From contig JAKATW010000141.1 of assembly GCA_021827945.1 (NCBI GenBank), positions 1 through 45,957 on the forward strand: a stretch of 45,957 bases of DNA. Direction: 5' to 3'. Positions 36,134 through 43,339 of this stretch are shown here, piece by piece; position 1 is the first letter of the stretch, and each line of letters starts with the position of its first letter. A model generated the notes under the pieces. It worked only from the letters and a program-made list of their open reading frames with translations, was not told where the DNA came from and did not search any database. This DNA comes from Thermoplasmata archaeon (GTDB lineage Archaea; Thermoplasmatota; Thermoplasmata; Thermoplasmatales; GCA-001856825). The position numbers and the translations under genes were made by a program.

Positions 36134-37906
36134 TCAGTGTGCCCCTGGGGTGTCAGAGTGAGATTTCATCATCATCTTCATCATATCAAAATAGGGGAGT
36201 TTCCCTTCAGGTGGTCTTATACTGTCAAAATCCACAGACCTTGTTTCTGTCTTGAAACTATTCTTGTCCCTTTTGAATATGATCTCCTTTAACCAATTGT
36301 CATTGTCAGTGATTGGAATATCGGATCTATAATGAACTCCTCTGCTTTCTGTCCTTATCAAGGCTGCATTAGCAGATAATTCCAAGATGGTCAGTATATT
36401 CTCCAGCTCCAGAATTTCAATCAATTCCTTATTGTACTTGAGGGAAGAAACATCCTGTAGACAAGTGTGTCTATACTCTTCCTTCGCATTCTCTATGAAT
36501 TCTAGGTATTCTTCCAGTCCCTTTTCCGTCCTTATGGGTCCCAAATTACTGTATGTTTCCGTCTGAATTCGCTTCAAAAGACTAGATGGTTTATTCCCCC
36601 CCCTCCTAGAGAGAATACCATCGATTTTCTTCTCGAATTCCTGAATCTGATTTTGATCCAACTCCTTGAACTCTTTTCCATTTGCATAAGTAGCTGCACT
36701 TCCACCTGCAATTGCGCCTTCAACAAGCATTTCTGTGGTCGCAGCAACCACCCTATTTGCTCCAAAAATGCTCATGGTCGCTTCGCCTGCTGCAAAAAGT
36801 CCATTGAGAGTAGATGAGAATTTTTCATCGATAACAATTCCACCTTCAAAATACTCAGCAGATGGCCCAACCTCTACCCCGGAACCATGTACTAATTTAT
36901 CTTTCAGATTTGAAAAATCTGTGCCCTTGTATCTCCATTTCGGATAGATTTTCTCAACATTGGCGAATGCTTTCTCTTTTGAAACACCTTTCAGCGTGTA
37001 GAGGATGCTAGAGTGAGTAGTACCATTCCCATTGAGGATCTCTTGGTAAGTAGCAATAGATACGAAACTCTTGTTCCACTCCGTCGATGTTCCAATCTTT
37101 ACTACTTCTGGGTCATACGCGTCTAGAAACCTTTCATTTTTAGTATTAACAAGCTCTCCTCCCACCATGGAGTGAAGTATGTATGTGAAAATACTTCCAT
37201 TCCAGATAGGCGGCCAATGAGTAACGTTACAACAGAAAGTCACAAATTCCATATTTCCAAGAGAGGCTCCAGCTCTATAGGCTATTGCAAGACCATCGCC
37301 TGCAAGCTCACGTGAACCTGCATTGTATATGTAAGCTTTGTGCCAGCCCCCTGTTGCTATGACCACCGCCTTGGCCTTGAATATAATGAACTCTCCTGTC
37401 AGTACTCTTAGACCTATACCACCAGAAACTGTCCCCCTTGAAGTTAACAGTTCCAAGAACATGACATCGTTGATAAGCTTCACATTCAGCTCCTCGGCTT
37501 TCTTCAGCAGAGTGTGGGTGATGTTGAATCCTTCAGTGTCAATTGCGCGTTCCTCATCATAGTCCACTCTCATCCCCCAATCTATCAATTCCTCGACCAC
37601 CTTTGGTGCATCTTCTACATATCTCTTCACTAATTTCTGATTTCCTAAGAAGTAGCTCTGAGTTATAATATCGTTGAAGAATTTCTCCTTGTTGTCGGTT
37701 ACTACTCCCTTGAAACCTAGCTCGTTTAGACTCTTTCCGTCAAGAGTTAGGTCTGCTCCTGCCATAGGTGATGCCCCACATTTGGCGGCTTCTCCCTTAC
37801 TTATGAGGATAACCCTTGACCCATGATCTCCTGCTTCAATGGCTGCTCGTAAACCCGCACCTCCTCCTCCTACGACGAGGACATCAGCTTCAAGTGTGGA
37901 AGACAT
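36134..37906 (-). CDS. SdhA/FrdA-like FAD-dependent oxidoreductase, substrate unknown
   Basis: The track starts at a TTG; ATG at 37906 (MSSTLEADVLVVGGGGAG) is preferred (590 aa). Fold markers: VVGGGGAGLRAAIEAG, VIATGGWHKAYIYNAGSRELAGDGLAIAYRAGA, GLFAAGEATMSIFGANRV, and the SdhA C-terminal helical domain (ILELSANAALIRTESRGVHYRSD). Differences from true SdhA: no His in the covalent-FAD position (KCGASPMAGAD), HPTG replaced by NVTHWPP, TEGxRGEG replaced by SMVGGELVN, the active-site Arg helix changed to TEWNKSFVSIATY, and HYxMGG replaced by EYFEGG. So succinate/fumarate is an unlikely substrate. Operon with an APC permease, a [2Fe-2S] protein and an ATC-hydrolase-like protein suggests an amino-acid-derived substrate (inference). 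Confidence 0.85.
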   Translation of the reverse strand: MSSTLEADVLVVGGGGAGLRAAIEAGDHGSRVILISKGEAAKCGASPMAGADLTLDGKSLNELGFKGVVTDNKEKFFNDIITQSYFLGNQKLVKRYVEDAPKVVEELIDWGMRVDYDEERAIDTEGFNITHTLLKKAEELNVKLINDVMFLELLTSRGTVSGGIGLRVLTGEFIIFKAKAVVIATGGWHKAYIYNAGSRELAGDGLAIAYRAGASLGNMEFVTFCCNVTHWPPIWNGSIFTYILHSMVGGELVNTKNERFLDAYDPEVVKIGTSTEWNKSFVSIATYQEILNGNGTTHSSILYTLKGVSKEKAFANVEKIYPKWRYKGTDFSNLKDKLVHGSGVEVGPSAEYFEGGIVIDEKFSSTLNGLFAAGEATMSIFGANRVVAATTEMLVEGAIAGGSAATYANGKEFKELDQNQIQEFEKKIDGILSRRGGNKPSSLLKRIQTETYSNLGPIRTEKGLEEYLEFIENAKEEYRHTCLQDVSSLKYNKELIEILELENILTILELSANAALIRTESRGVHYRSDIPITDNDNWLKEIIFKRDKNSFKTETRSVDFDSIRPPEGKLPYFDMMKMMMKSHSDTPGAH

Positions 37907-37918
37907 TTTCAAGATTTA

Positions 37919-39340
37919 TCACTTTCCTGCCGACGCCTTCTCAATTTCTAAGGGTTTGTCCGTCAGTATCTTCTTTCTGTTTATATAAGTGAAGATTATT
38001 CCAAATACCACCCAGATAGGAATAACATAGTAGACTAGAGAAATCGGCCAAGCCAGACCTAGAACGGAATAATAGCCACCAATCAAGAAGAGTATCGATG
38101 ATATCGTAGGTACAATAATGTGTGGAAGAATCTTTAATTCAGTCAAACGCCTGTAGAGGAAAGCAAGAGTCTGATTGACTATTAGATGATACAGCCACCA
38201 GAGGACGGACAGGAAGGTTCCGAACAAAAGCCACGCGTAAAACGTTCCATCATTCATTCCATAGAAGTGTACAAAGACTATCAAAGATAAAACCGTCAAG
38301 ACAACGGTAAAGGTGAAAATTGTCAATACTGCGACATACGGACTTTTGTACTTCGGATGTACTCGAGACAGAGACTCCGGTAACACTCTATCTCTCGATA
38401 GGGAAAGGAATATTCTTGCAGTTTGTGAGCCATTAAAAACTGGCGCCATTATTTGAGCAATTTCAATGACGATGAACGAGACTAATAGTACACCGCCGCC
38501 CAAGTATTTCTCCGTGAAGTAAAATCCTGGTGAAAAATAGGAAAGCGCAGTACTTAGGGAGGAACCAGCAATTGAAACTACAGAGTAAACTTCAAGAATT
38601 TCAATTCCAATAATTATTACGGCAGCTGCAACAATAGCATTCTTTATAGTCCTGAACGGAGTTTTTGTTTCCTCTCCGAACATTACTATCCCACCGTAAC
38701 CAGAATAACTCATGAATCCACCAACTACTACTGCTGTGAAGAAACCAGAGAGACCCCCCCAGGAGTTTCCAATGTTGAAATATGATATATTGTTGTTAGG
38801 GCTTATCGCTATCAGGGCTATGCTAATTGCCCCAAAAATCGCAATTTCGAACATTGATATAATAATGGCTAGATTGCCGCCGACCGACACAGACCTGTAA
38901 CCAACAACCAGATAGAGTACCGGTCCTATTAATGATGCAAGAATGACCACGTAAAGTGGAAGAGAAATGTTGAAGAGTGCCATCAGGGCAGACCAAAGTA
39001 ACCAACCCCCCAATATGCTAGTAAATGGCATCGCGCTTGACATGTACAAGATCTGTAGGAATCCCACTGTTTTACTAAAGTATTTGTTTGGAACACTCCT
39101 TTCAACGAATTTGTAATAACCTCCAGGTGTTGCAACCTTCTTGCTGTAATAATAAACTGAGACTATAGCAGCAAGCAACATTATTCCCCCGATCAAGAAA
39201 GCCATTGGAGCAACTGGGCCGGAATAAGCCATTGCAGTTGACCCGGTGATTGCAAAAGCTGAAGCTGGGAACATAACAGCTACTGCCCAAAAAACCAGCT
39301 GCCAAAAAGACAGACCACTTCTATTAAGTTCATTGGTCAT
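37919..39340 (-). CDS. APC superfamily amino acid permease
   Basis: The track starts at TTG 39352; the ATG at 39340 (MTNELNRSGLSFWQLVFWAVAVMFP, 473 aa) lies 24 bp after a TATA element, so a leaderless start is likely. About 12 TM helices, with APC features: the first helix PASAFAITGSTAMAYSGP, GGYYKFVERSVPNKY in the first loop, and FMSYSGYGGIVMFGEETKTPFRTIKNAI in helix 6 with following loop. Amino-acid/H+ symport is the family role; substrate unknown. Twelve bases before the flavoprotein ATG, so it very likely imports that pathway's substrate. Confidence 0.88.
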   Translation of the reverse strand: MTNELNRSGLSFWQLVFWAVAVMFPASAFAITGSTAMAYSGPVAPMAFLIGGIMLLAAIVSVYYYSKKVATPGGYYKFVERSVPNKYFSKTVGFLQILYMSSAMPFTSILGGWLLWSALMALFNISLPLYVVILASLIGPVLYLVVGYRSVSVGGNLAIIISMFEIAIFGAISIALIAISPNNNISYFNIGNSWGGLSGFFTAVVVGGFMSYSGYGGIVMFGEETKTPFRTIKNAIVAAAVIIIGIEILEVYSVVSIAGSSLSTALSYFSPGFYFTEKYLGGGVLLVSFIVIEIAQIMAPVFNGSQTARIFLSLSRDRVLPESLSRVHPKYKSPYVAVLTIFTFTVVLTVLSLIVFVHFYGMNDGTFYAWLLFGTFLSVLWWLYHLIVNQTLAFLYRRLTELKILPHIIVPTISSILFLIGGYYSVLGLAWPISLVYYVIPIWVVFGIIFTYINRKKILTDKPLEIEKASAGK

Positions 39341-39359
39341 AGTATATATCAAACTGTCT

Positions 39360-39390
39360 TTATAATTAGTCTTATTTTCTTACATGTAAG
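39360..39390 (-). promoter_or_regulatory. Promoter and operator candidate of the permease-flavoprotein operon
   Basis: Minus-strand TAATTATAA (39360-39368) lies 24 bp before the ATG at 39340. Ten bases further upstream is a perfect 12-bp palindrome, CTTACATGTAAG (39379-39390), in the position where an activator or BRE-overlapping repressor would bind. Confidence 0.5.
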
Positions 39391-39703
39391 ATGGTGCACT
39401 TCAATATAATTGAACAAAAATGACGTGAGATACATCAGAATAATCTCAATTAAGTGCTTTCAAACTACCTGACAGCTCTAAGATTTGAAACATATGTCCA
39501 ATGAAACTGGTAGCGATTAAGTCTTCCAAAATACTCCTAGAACTCAGAAAGTGAACTTTATGTAAATATTTCGAATTTTGTGGTGGTCCGGTTCTACCAT
39601 TTTATTCCACTCTCCATCTAGAAATGATTTTAATTCGGAAAATGTTTTTAAGATTGGTGAAAATACTGAATGTTATTTATTCAAATAACCTCAATGCAGA
39701 AAA
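39391..39703. other. Divergent intergenic region, permease operon / HTH regulator
   Basis: About 310 bp, AT-rich, with scattered stops in all frames and no RNA fold recognised. Probably regulatory DNA for the two divergent units at either end. Confidence 0.35.
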
Positions 39704-39739
39704 TTTAACTATAAGTAATAGATCGATTACTGCGATCTA
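39704..39739 (+). promoter_or_regulatory. Promoter and autoregulatory operator candidate of the HTH-10 gene
   Basis: TATA-like CTATAAGTA (39710-39718) is 27 bp before the ATG. Between it and the ATG is an inverted repeat TAGATCG-7-CGATCTA (39719-39725 and 39733-39739), covering the expected start point. A regulator bound here would block transcription, which suggests autoregulation. Confidence 0.5.
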
Positions 39740-39740
39740 G

Positions 39741-40442
39741 ATGTTTTACCGACTCCATTTATTGATTGAGCATAGCGAAGACTGGTCAATGCTGTGCAAG
39801 GAATTTGATGTTTCTGCAAAACCTCTACTCTATTTCCTTGCTAATATTAATGGAAGTTACGTGCGCGCTGAACTTACCAAAATTAGTTGTAATCATGACG
39901 AGTGCAAGGATGGATATTATCTGGATCAATTTGTGTACAAAGTCAAGAAGAACAAAGAAGTCTATGGAGTAGTATATTTTAATAGAGAAGACAGACATTT
40001 CAATAAGATCAGGTACATCCTCACCCTCGAAGACTACAGTTCATCAATAAGAAAACTTATCAATGATCGCCTTGGATTTTTTATCTCGACTAAAGGACAT
40101 AAGAACCTCGAGGAATTCACAGTACTATTCCCATTCGGTCGCAGAACGGAATTTGAAGAGCTCAGAGATCAACTCGACGAGATGGGAACGGTACACCTAT
40201 TTGATGTCACAAAAGTGAGCGATACGGTACTTCCTACTTATCCCCGTCTGACTCAAAGGGAAACTGAAGTGATGCAAACAGCCTGGTCCAGTGGTTATTT
40301 CAATTATCCTAAGAATATCAACCTTGAGGAGATGGCAAGAGACATGAGCATTAAAAGATCTACCCTAGATTATCATTTGCGTGAAGGTGTTAAGAAGTCC
40401 ATACAATTTCTTATTGACACGGGAATGTATGAGTGGCAATAA
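39741..40442 (+). CDS. Bacterio-opsin-activator-type HTH regulator (HTH-10)
   Basis: 233 aa. The C-terminal HTH-10 domain is clear: LTQRETEVMQTAWSSGYFNYP then INLEEMARDMSIKRSTLDYHLREGVKKSI (about 170-225). The N-terminal 160 residues are an unrecognised sensory domain with cysteines at SCNHDEC and near the start. Such regulators control local metabolic genes in euryarchaea. Divergent from the permease-flavoprotein operon, so it probably regulates that operon (inference). ATG is probably leaderless. Confidence 0.85.
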   Translation: MFYRLHLLIEHSEDWSMLCKEFDVSAKPLLYFLANINGSYVRAELTKISCNHDECKDGYYLDQFVYKVKKNKEVYGVVYFNREDRHFNKIRYILTLEDYSSSIRKLINDRLGFFISTKGHKNLEEFTVLFPFGRRTEFEELRDQLDEMGTVHLFDVTKVSDTVLPTYPRLTQRETEVMQTAWSSGYFNYPKNINLEEMARDMSIKRSTLDYHLREGVKKSIQFLIDTGMYEWQ

Positions 40443-40488
40443 TTCTCAAATGATTTTTGATGAGAACTCAATCGAATGGCTCTCCAGT

Positions 40489-41385
40489 TCATAAACCAAT
40501 GAATGGGATTAGAATTGATAACAAGGCTATAATCACAAAAAAGATTCCGATGAATATGTTGGTTGAAACGAAGAGTTTCATGATGCGCTTATCTGGGTCC
40601 ACCAGAGCCCTAAGATAAGATGTCAATAGAGAGAGTCCCAGAAGCACATAGATCGCGAAGACCCCGATTCCCACGTAGAAGGTAAAATAAGACCTGAATT
40701 CGAACCCGGTCAGAATCGTGACAATTACTGCCAGCAATGCAATTGGGAAGAGTATCCGCATAGACTGTTTTGTCGTACGGTTCACGGGGAGCATCGGGAC
40801 AGACGCTGCTGCATAGTCCTCCCTGTATTTGATAGAGAGGGACCAGATGTGGAGAGGGGTCCATATAAATATTGTCAGGAACATCAAGAATGCGACTACA
40901 TTGTATGAAGATGTAAATGCATAGAAACCTGCAAGTAGAGGAGCTCCCCCTGAGTACGCTCCCAGTATAATGTTCCAGGAGGTTCTCTTTTTTGAAATTA
41001 GGGAATATATTATCACGTAGTCGAAAATGCCGCTTGCCATAAATGCGAAGGACCAGAAGGATCTAAAAATCGCCATGACGAGTGTTGCGGTAATAAGGAT
41101 AAGGCCACCATAGAGTGCTATACTTGGCTTCATCCTTCCTGATGGGAGTGCTCTGTTCATCGTTCTCTTCATCTTCTTGTCAATGGATAGATCGAAATAG
41201 TTAGATATCGACTCGGCCCCCATCAGTCCCAGTGCGATGTACACCGCCACATAGAGAAATCCAATCAGATCAAGACTCCTATGTATGCTGAGGGCGAACA
41301 CTTCACCAGCAATTCCTGTTATCAGGAGAAACACCCAGACTCGTGGTTTTGTCATGATTATGAAATCGCTGACGAAATTTCCCAT
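40489..41385 (-). CDS. ctaB: Protoheme IX farnesyltransferase (heme O synthase)
   Basis: 298 aa, about nine TM helices. UbiA-family motifs: NYFDLSIDKKMKRTMNRALPSGRMKP (the DxxxD prenyl-diphosphate site plus M-x-R-T-x-x-R-x-L-P-x-G of CtaB) and the second motif YSLISKKRTSWNIILGAYSGGAPLLAG. Converts heme B to heme O for heme-copper oxidases, fitting the aerobic respiratory genes elsewhere in the window. A TATA-like TATAAATTTA lies 26 bp before the ATG (leaderless). Convergent with the HTH-10 gene. Confidence 0.92.
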   Translation of the reverse strand: MGNFVSDFIIMTKPRVWVFLLITGIAGEVFALSIHRSLDLIGFLYVAVYIALGLMGAESISNYFDLSIDKKMKRTMNRALPSGRMKPSIALYGGLILITATLVMAIFRSFWSFAFMASGIFDYVIIYSLISKKRTSWNIILGAYSGGAPLLAGFYAFTSSYNVVAFLMFLTIFIWTPLHIWSLSIKYREDYAAASVPMLPVNRTTKQSMRILFPIALLAVIVTILTGFEFRSYFTFYVGIGVFAIYVLLGLSLLTSYLRALVDPDKRIMKLFVSTNIFIGIFFVIIALLSILIPFIGL

Positions 41386-41406
41386 TGAGAGGGTAGTATC
41401 GAACTC

Positions 41407-41435
41407 TATAAATTTATGCCGTCACAATACCGGCA
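41407..41435 (-). promoter_or_regulatory. Candidate ctaB promoter with adjacent inverted repeat
   Basis: TATA-like AT stretch at 41407-41416 centred 26 bp before the ctaB ATG. Directly upstream is a short inverted repeat TGCCG-9-CGGCA (41417-41421 and 41431-41435), a possible regulator site. Arms are only five bases, so this part is weak. Confidence 0.35.
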
Positions 41436-41590
41436 AACGGTCATCGTTGAATTTGATATCCAAATGTCGAAAAAGTGATGCACTTTAGAGGAAATATGGT
41501 AATCAAAGTGAACTCTGGACCAAATAAACAGAGTCGTATTCATACCGTTGCTTTTGCTCTTACACAGTATTTTTCCCCGTAAGCCAAAGG

Positions 41591-41700
41591 CTATTTATAA
41601 TGACGTTAGATGCAGATGGGCTGTCCGTCAATGTGCACCGAGTTCATGAGGAAACGAAGCAGAGAACTATATTTCTCCTCGTGAAATGTCAGTAAACGAA
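41591..41700 (+). ncRNA. Candidate small structured RNA upstream of tRNA-Ala
   Basis: No ORF lies in 41386-41757 (372 bp). It contains a TATA-like CTATTTATAA (41591-41600), then two stems: GATGG-5-CCGTC (41615-41629) and TTCATGAGGA/TCCTCGTGAA (41643-41652 with 41676-41685, ten pairs including one G-U), with an inner GAGAA/TTCTC option. The tRNA has its own TATA further on. I do not recognise an RNA family; it may be an independent transcript or a chance fold. Confidence 0.3.
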
Positions 41701-41730
41701 TAACGAAAGAAGGAATAGACAACCTTTCGG

Positions 41731-41736
41731 TATATT
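41731..41736 (+). promoter_or_regulatory. Candidate TATA box of tRNA-Ala
   Basis: TATATT centred about 25 bp before the first base of the tRNA, the standard archaeal distance. Confidence 0.5.
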
Positions 41737-41757
41737 CTGGGGTGCGTTAAGCGATTT

Positions 41758-41829
41758 GGGCTGGTAGATCAGTGGAAGATCGCCTCCTTGGCATGGAGGA
41801 GGCCCGGGGTTCAAATCCCCGCCAGTCCA
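41758..41829 (+). tRNA. tRNA-Ala (anticodon GGC)
   Basis: 72 nt, folds into a full cloverleaf: acceptor GGGCTGG/CCAGTCC, D stem GATC/GATC, anticodon stem CCTCC/GGAGG with loop TTGGCAT (anticodon GGC), T stem CGGGG/CCCCG with loop TTCAAAT, discriminator A. The acceptor carries the G3-U70 wobble, the alanine identity element. No intron and no encoded CCA. The last 19 bases double as the 3' end of the convergent integrase gene, marking it as the integration target of a mobile element. Confidence 0.95.
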
Positions 41830-42704
41830 TTGACAATGTCGTAGGATTTGGGGGATTTGAACATTTTATCCTCTTTGAATAGTTTCGGGTTTTGGTCGTG
41901 CATTCGTCTTATGGCCTCTGCTGAGTCCAGTTTTGTATAGATGGCTGTTGTATCGAGTCTCTCGTGGCCTAGCATTTGACTGATGGTTTGAAGGTCCATG
42001 TTTTCCATGACCAGTTTAACGGCATATGTGTGACGGCATCTATGCCACTTGAAGCCTTTAACTCCTGTTCTCTCCCGGATCCTCTTGGAAAGGTTCTCCA
42101 TGTAAGACGAGGTTATCTTTCCCTTCCTGGTTGTAAATACGTAATTCAAGTTCTGGTGATTCCTTAAGGGTAGCCATTTTCTTATGCTCTCAAATGTGAA
42201 GGAATCAAGGTAAACATCCCTATTCTCCTCGCCTTTCCCCCTCTCAACTGTCAAATAGTTCTCATGAATATCCTTGACTTTCAAGTTGGCGATCTCGCTT
42301 GCCCTCAATCCTGTGTTGAGTGCAAGGATAATCATCGTATGGTCCCTGTTGTCTTCCAGGGTTTCACCTTTCGATCTTTCAAGTAATAGCTTTACCTCAT
42401 TGGCATCGTACCTATTTATGGTGAATTTCTTTTTTGTTCCTGGAATATACTCAAAAGTATCCCATCCCCTGAATAGTATCCACCTGTTAAGGTACTTAAT
42501 ATATCCGTTGATCTTCTGCTTAGTGGCCCCCATTCTTCTCGCTTCCTTAAGAAACTCGTGGACACTCTCTCTATTTTCCAAGTCTATGGATTTGGAAAAG
42601 AAACGGATCTTCCTAACAGCATCTTCAATGGTTGAAGCAGAGAAGTTACGTCCATACATCCAGTCCTCGAATTCAATCAATTTATTCTCAATATTTTCGT
42701 TCAT
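41811..42704 (-). CDS. Tyrosine recombinase/integrase
   Basis: 297 aa. SAM-like N-terminal domain (about 1-90) and catalytic domain with the full set: Arg 134 (NTGLRASEI), a likely Lys 157, His 221 and Arg 224 (WHRCRHTYA), His 247 (MLGHERLD) and the nucleophile Tyr 256 (TAIYTKL). It is intact. The last six residues (NGLAGI) and the stop codon are read from the complement of the tRNA-Ala T arm, so the attachment core overlaps the gene end without splitting it, unlike SSV-type integrases. Its ATG overlaps the small RHH gene by four bases (ATGA). Confidence 0.93.
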   Translation of the reverse strand: MNENIENKLIEFEDWMYGRNFSASTIEDAVRKIRFFSKSIDLENRESVHEFLKEARRMGATKQKINGYIKYLNRWILFRGWDTFEYIPGTKKKFTINRYDANEVKLLLERSKGETLEDNRDHTMIILALNTGLRASEIANLKVKDIHENYLTVERGKGEENRDVYLDSFTFESIRKWLPLRNHQNLNYVFTTRKGKITSSYMENLSKRIRERTGVKGFKWHRCRHTYAVKLVMENMDLQTISQMLGHERLDTTAIYTKLDSAEAIRRMHDQNPKLFKEDKMFKSPKSYDIVNGLAGI

Positions 42705-42853
42705 AACTTAAATCCCCCATTCGTATCCAAATCAACCAAAGTCGTAATGCACAATCTGACGGCATGAGATCGATTTGCTGCTTTTCCCCTTTTAACGAGA
42801 TCATCTAGGAAGGAATTCTGTTCATCCGCTATAGAGATACTAATTTTTATCAT
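42701..42853 (-). CDS. Ribbon-helix-helix DNA-binding protein upstream of the integrase
   Basis: The track ORF begins at 42889, but ATG at 42853 (MIKISISIADEQNSFLDDLVKRGKA, 50 aa) has AGGTGA seven bases ahead and starts exactly at the RHH beta-strand. The pattern KISISIADEQ...NRSHAVRLCITTLV is a CopG/Arc-type RHH fold. Translationally coupled to the integrase, so it likely controls excision or integration and represses itself. Similar in sequence to the divergent RHH gene at 42970. Confidence 0.75.
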   Translation of the reverse strand: MIKISISIADEQNSFLDDLVKRGKAANRSHAVRLCITTLVDLDTNGGFKL

Positions 42854-42863
42854 ACTACTTTCA

Positions 42864-42928
42864 CCTACTTTAGTATACACTACTGGCATAAATAACTTCC
42901 TACTTTTCCTTACTTATACTTACTTTTA
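42864..42928. repeat. Repeated CTTACTT/CCTACTTT-type motifs between divergent RHH genes
   Basis: The 116-bp gap contains CCTACTTTA (42864), CCTACTTTT (42899), CTTACTTATA (42909) and CTTACTTTTA (42919). Several copies of a short motif between two RHH genes are what cooperative RHH operators look like. Confidence 0.45.
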
Positions 42929-42946
42929 AGCAGAAAGACGCTTAAA
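42925..42946. promoter_or_regulatory. Inverted repeat operator candidate upstream of the RHH operon
   Basis: TTTAAGC-8-GCTTAAA, arms at 42925-42931 and 42940-42946, ending 23 bp before the ATG at 42970. It overlaps the expected TATA region of the plus-strand operon, so binding would repress it. Confidence 0.5.
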
Positions 42947-42969
42947 CCAATATTTCTTCCTCCTCCGTA

Positions 42970-43146
42970 ATGAAAATTAAAGTGTCTGTTTCGATTGATG
43001 AGGAGCTTTTAGAATGGGTTGAAGTGGAGGTAGATAAGAAAAGGTTTGCCTCTGTTTCACACGCTGTGAACTTTGCGTTGAATGGTTTAAAAAAAGAATC
43101 CGGTCTGGGTGGCGTCAAGCGGCAGACGAAAGAGAAAGATAAGTAA
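42970..43146 (+). CDS. Ribbon-helix-helix DNA-binding protein, first gene of the accessory operon
   Basis: 58 aa, too short for the track: MKIKVSVSIDEELLEWVEVEVDKKRF..., ending QTKEKDK. A beta-strand (KIKVSVSID), a helix (EELLEWVEVEVDKKR) and a second helix after SVSHAVNFALNGLKK form an RHH fold with a basic tail. It shares the KxSxSI...SHAV pattern with the RHH protein encoded on the other strand. One base separates it from the next gene, so it is the likely autoregulator of the operon. The minus-strand track ORF 42942..43205 is its shadow. Confidence 0.72.
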   Translation: MKIKVSVSIDEELLEWVEVEVDKKRFASVSHAVNFALNGLKKESGLGGVKRQTKEKDK

Positions 43147-43147
43147 T

Positions 43148-43339
43148 ATGACTTCTCAAAATAAGTGTTTCTTGATCTCTCCTGCTGGAGAAAAGAGTTC
43201 AGCAACTAGAAATAGATTAGACGATCTCATGAATTACACCACAAGGCCCGTGATGGAAGGACTCGAAATTAAACTGGAAAGAGCCAGTAAACTGGCGGAG
43301 AGGGGGAAGAAGGAAGGTCGGTTAAGTGACTCAAATTAA
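43148..43339 (+). CDS. Small protein resembling the N-terminus of NDT/TIR-like domains
   Basis: The track extends to 43109, but the ATG at 43148 follows the RHH stop by one base and gives 63 aa. The start MTSQNKCFLISPAGEKSSATRNRLDDLMNYTTRPVMEG resembles the opening of nucleoside 2-deoxyribosyltransferase-like/TIR-like effector proteins (pattern FVISPIG..S..R...D.....I.P). The rest of such a domain is missing; the protein ends in a charged helix. It may be a truncated remnant or a genuine small partner. Overlaps the next gene by 14 bases. Confidence 0.45.
   Translation: MTSQNKCFLISPAGEKSSATRNRLDDLMNYTTRPVMEGLEIKLERASKLAERGKKEGRLSDSN

Noticed and set aside
42274-42711. 145-aa plus ORF
   Set aside because: Antisense shadow of the integrase, which has a full catalytic set.
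42942-43205. 87-aa minus ORF in the track
   Set aside because: Antisense of the 58-aa RHH gene and the next gene; Ser/Phe-rich with no fold pattern.
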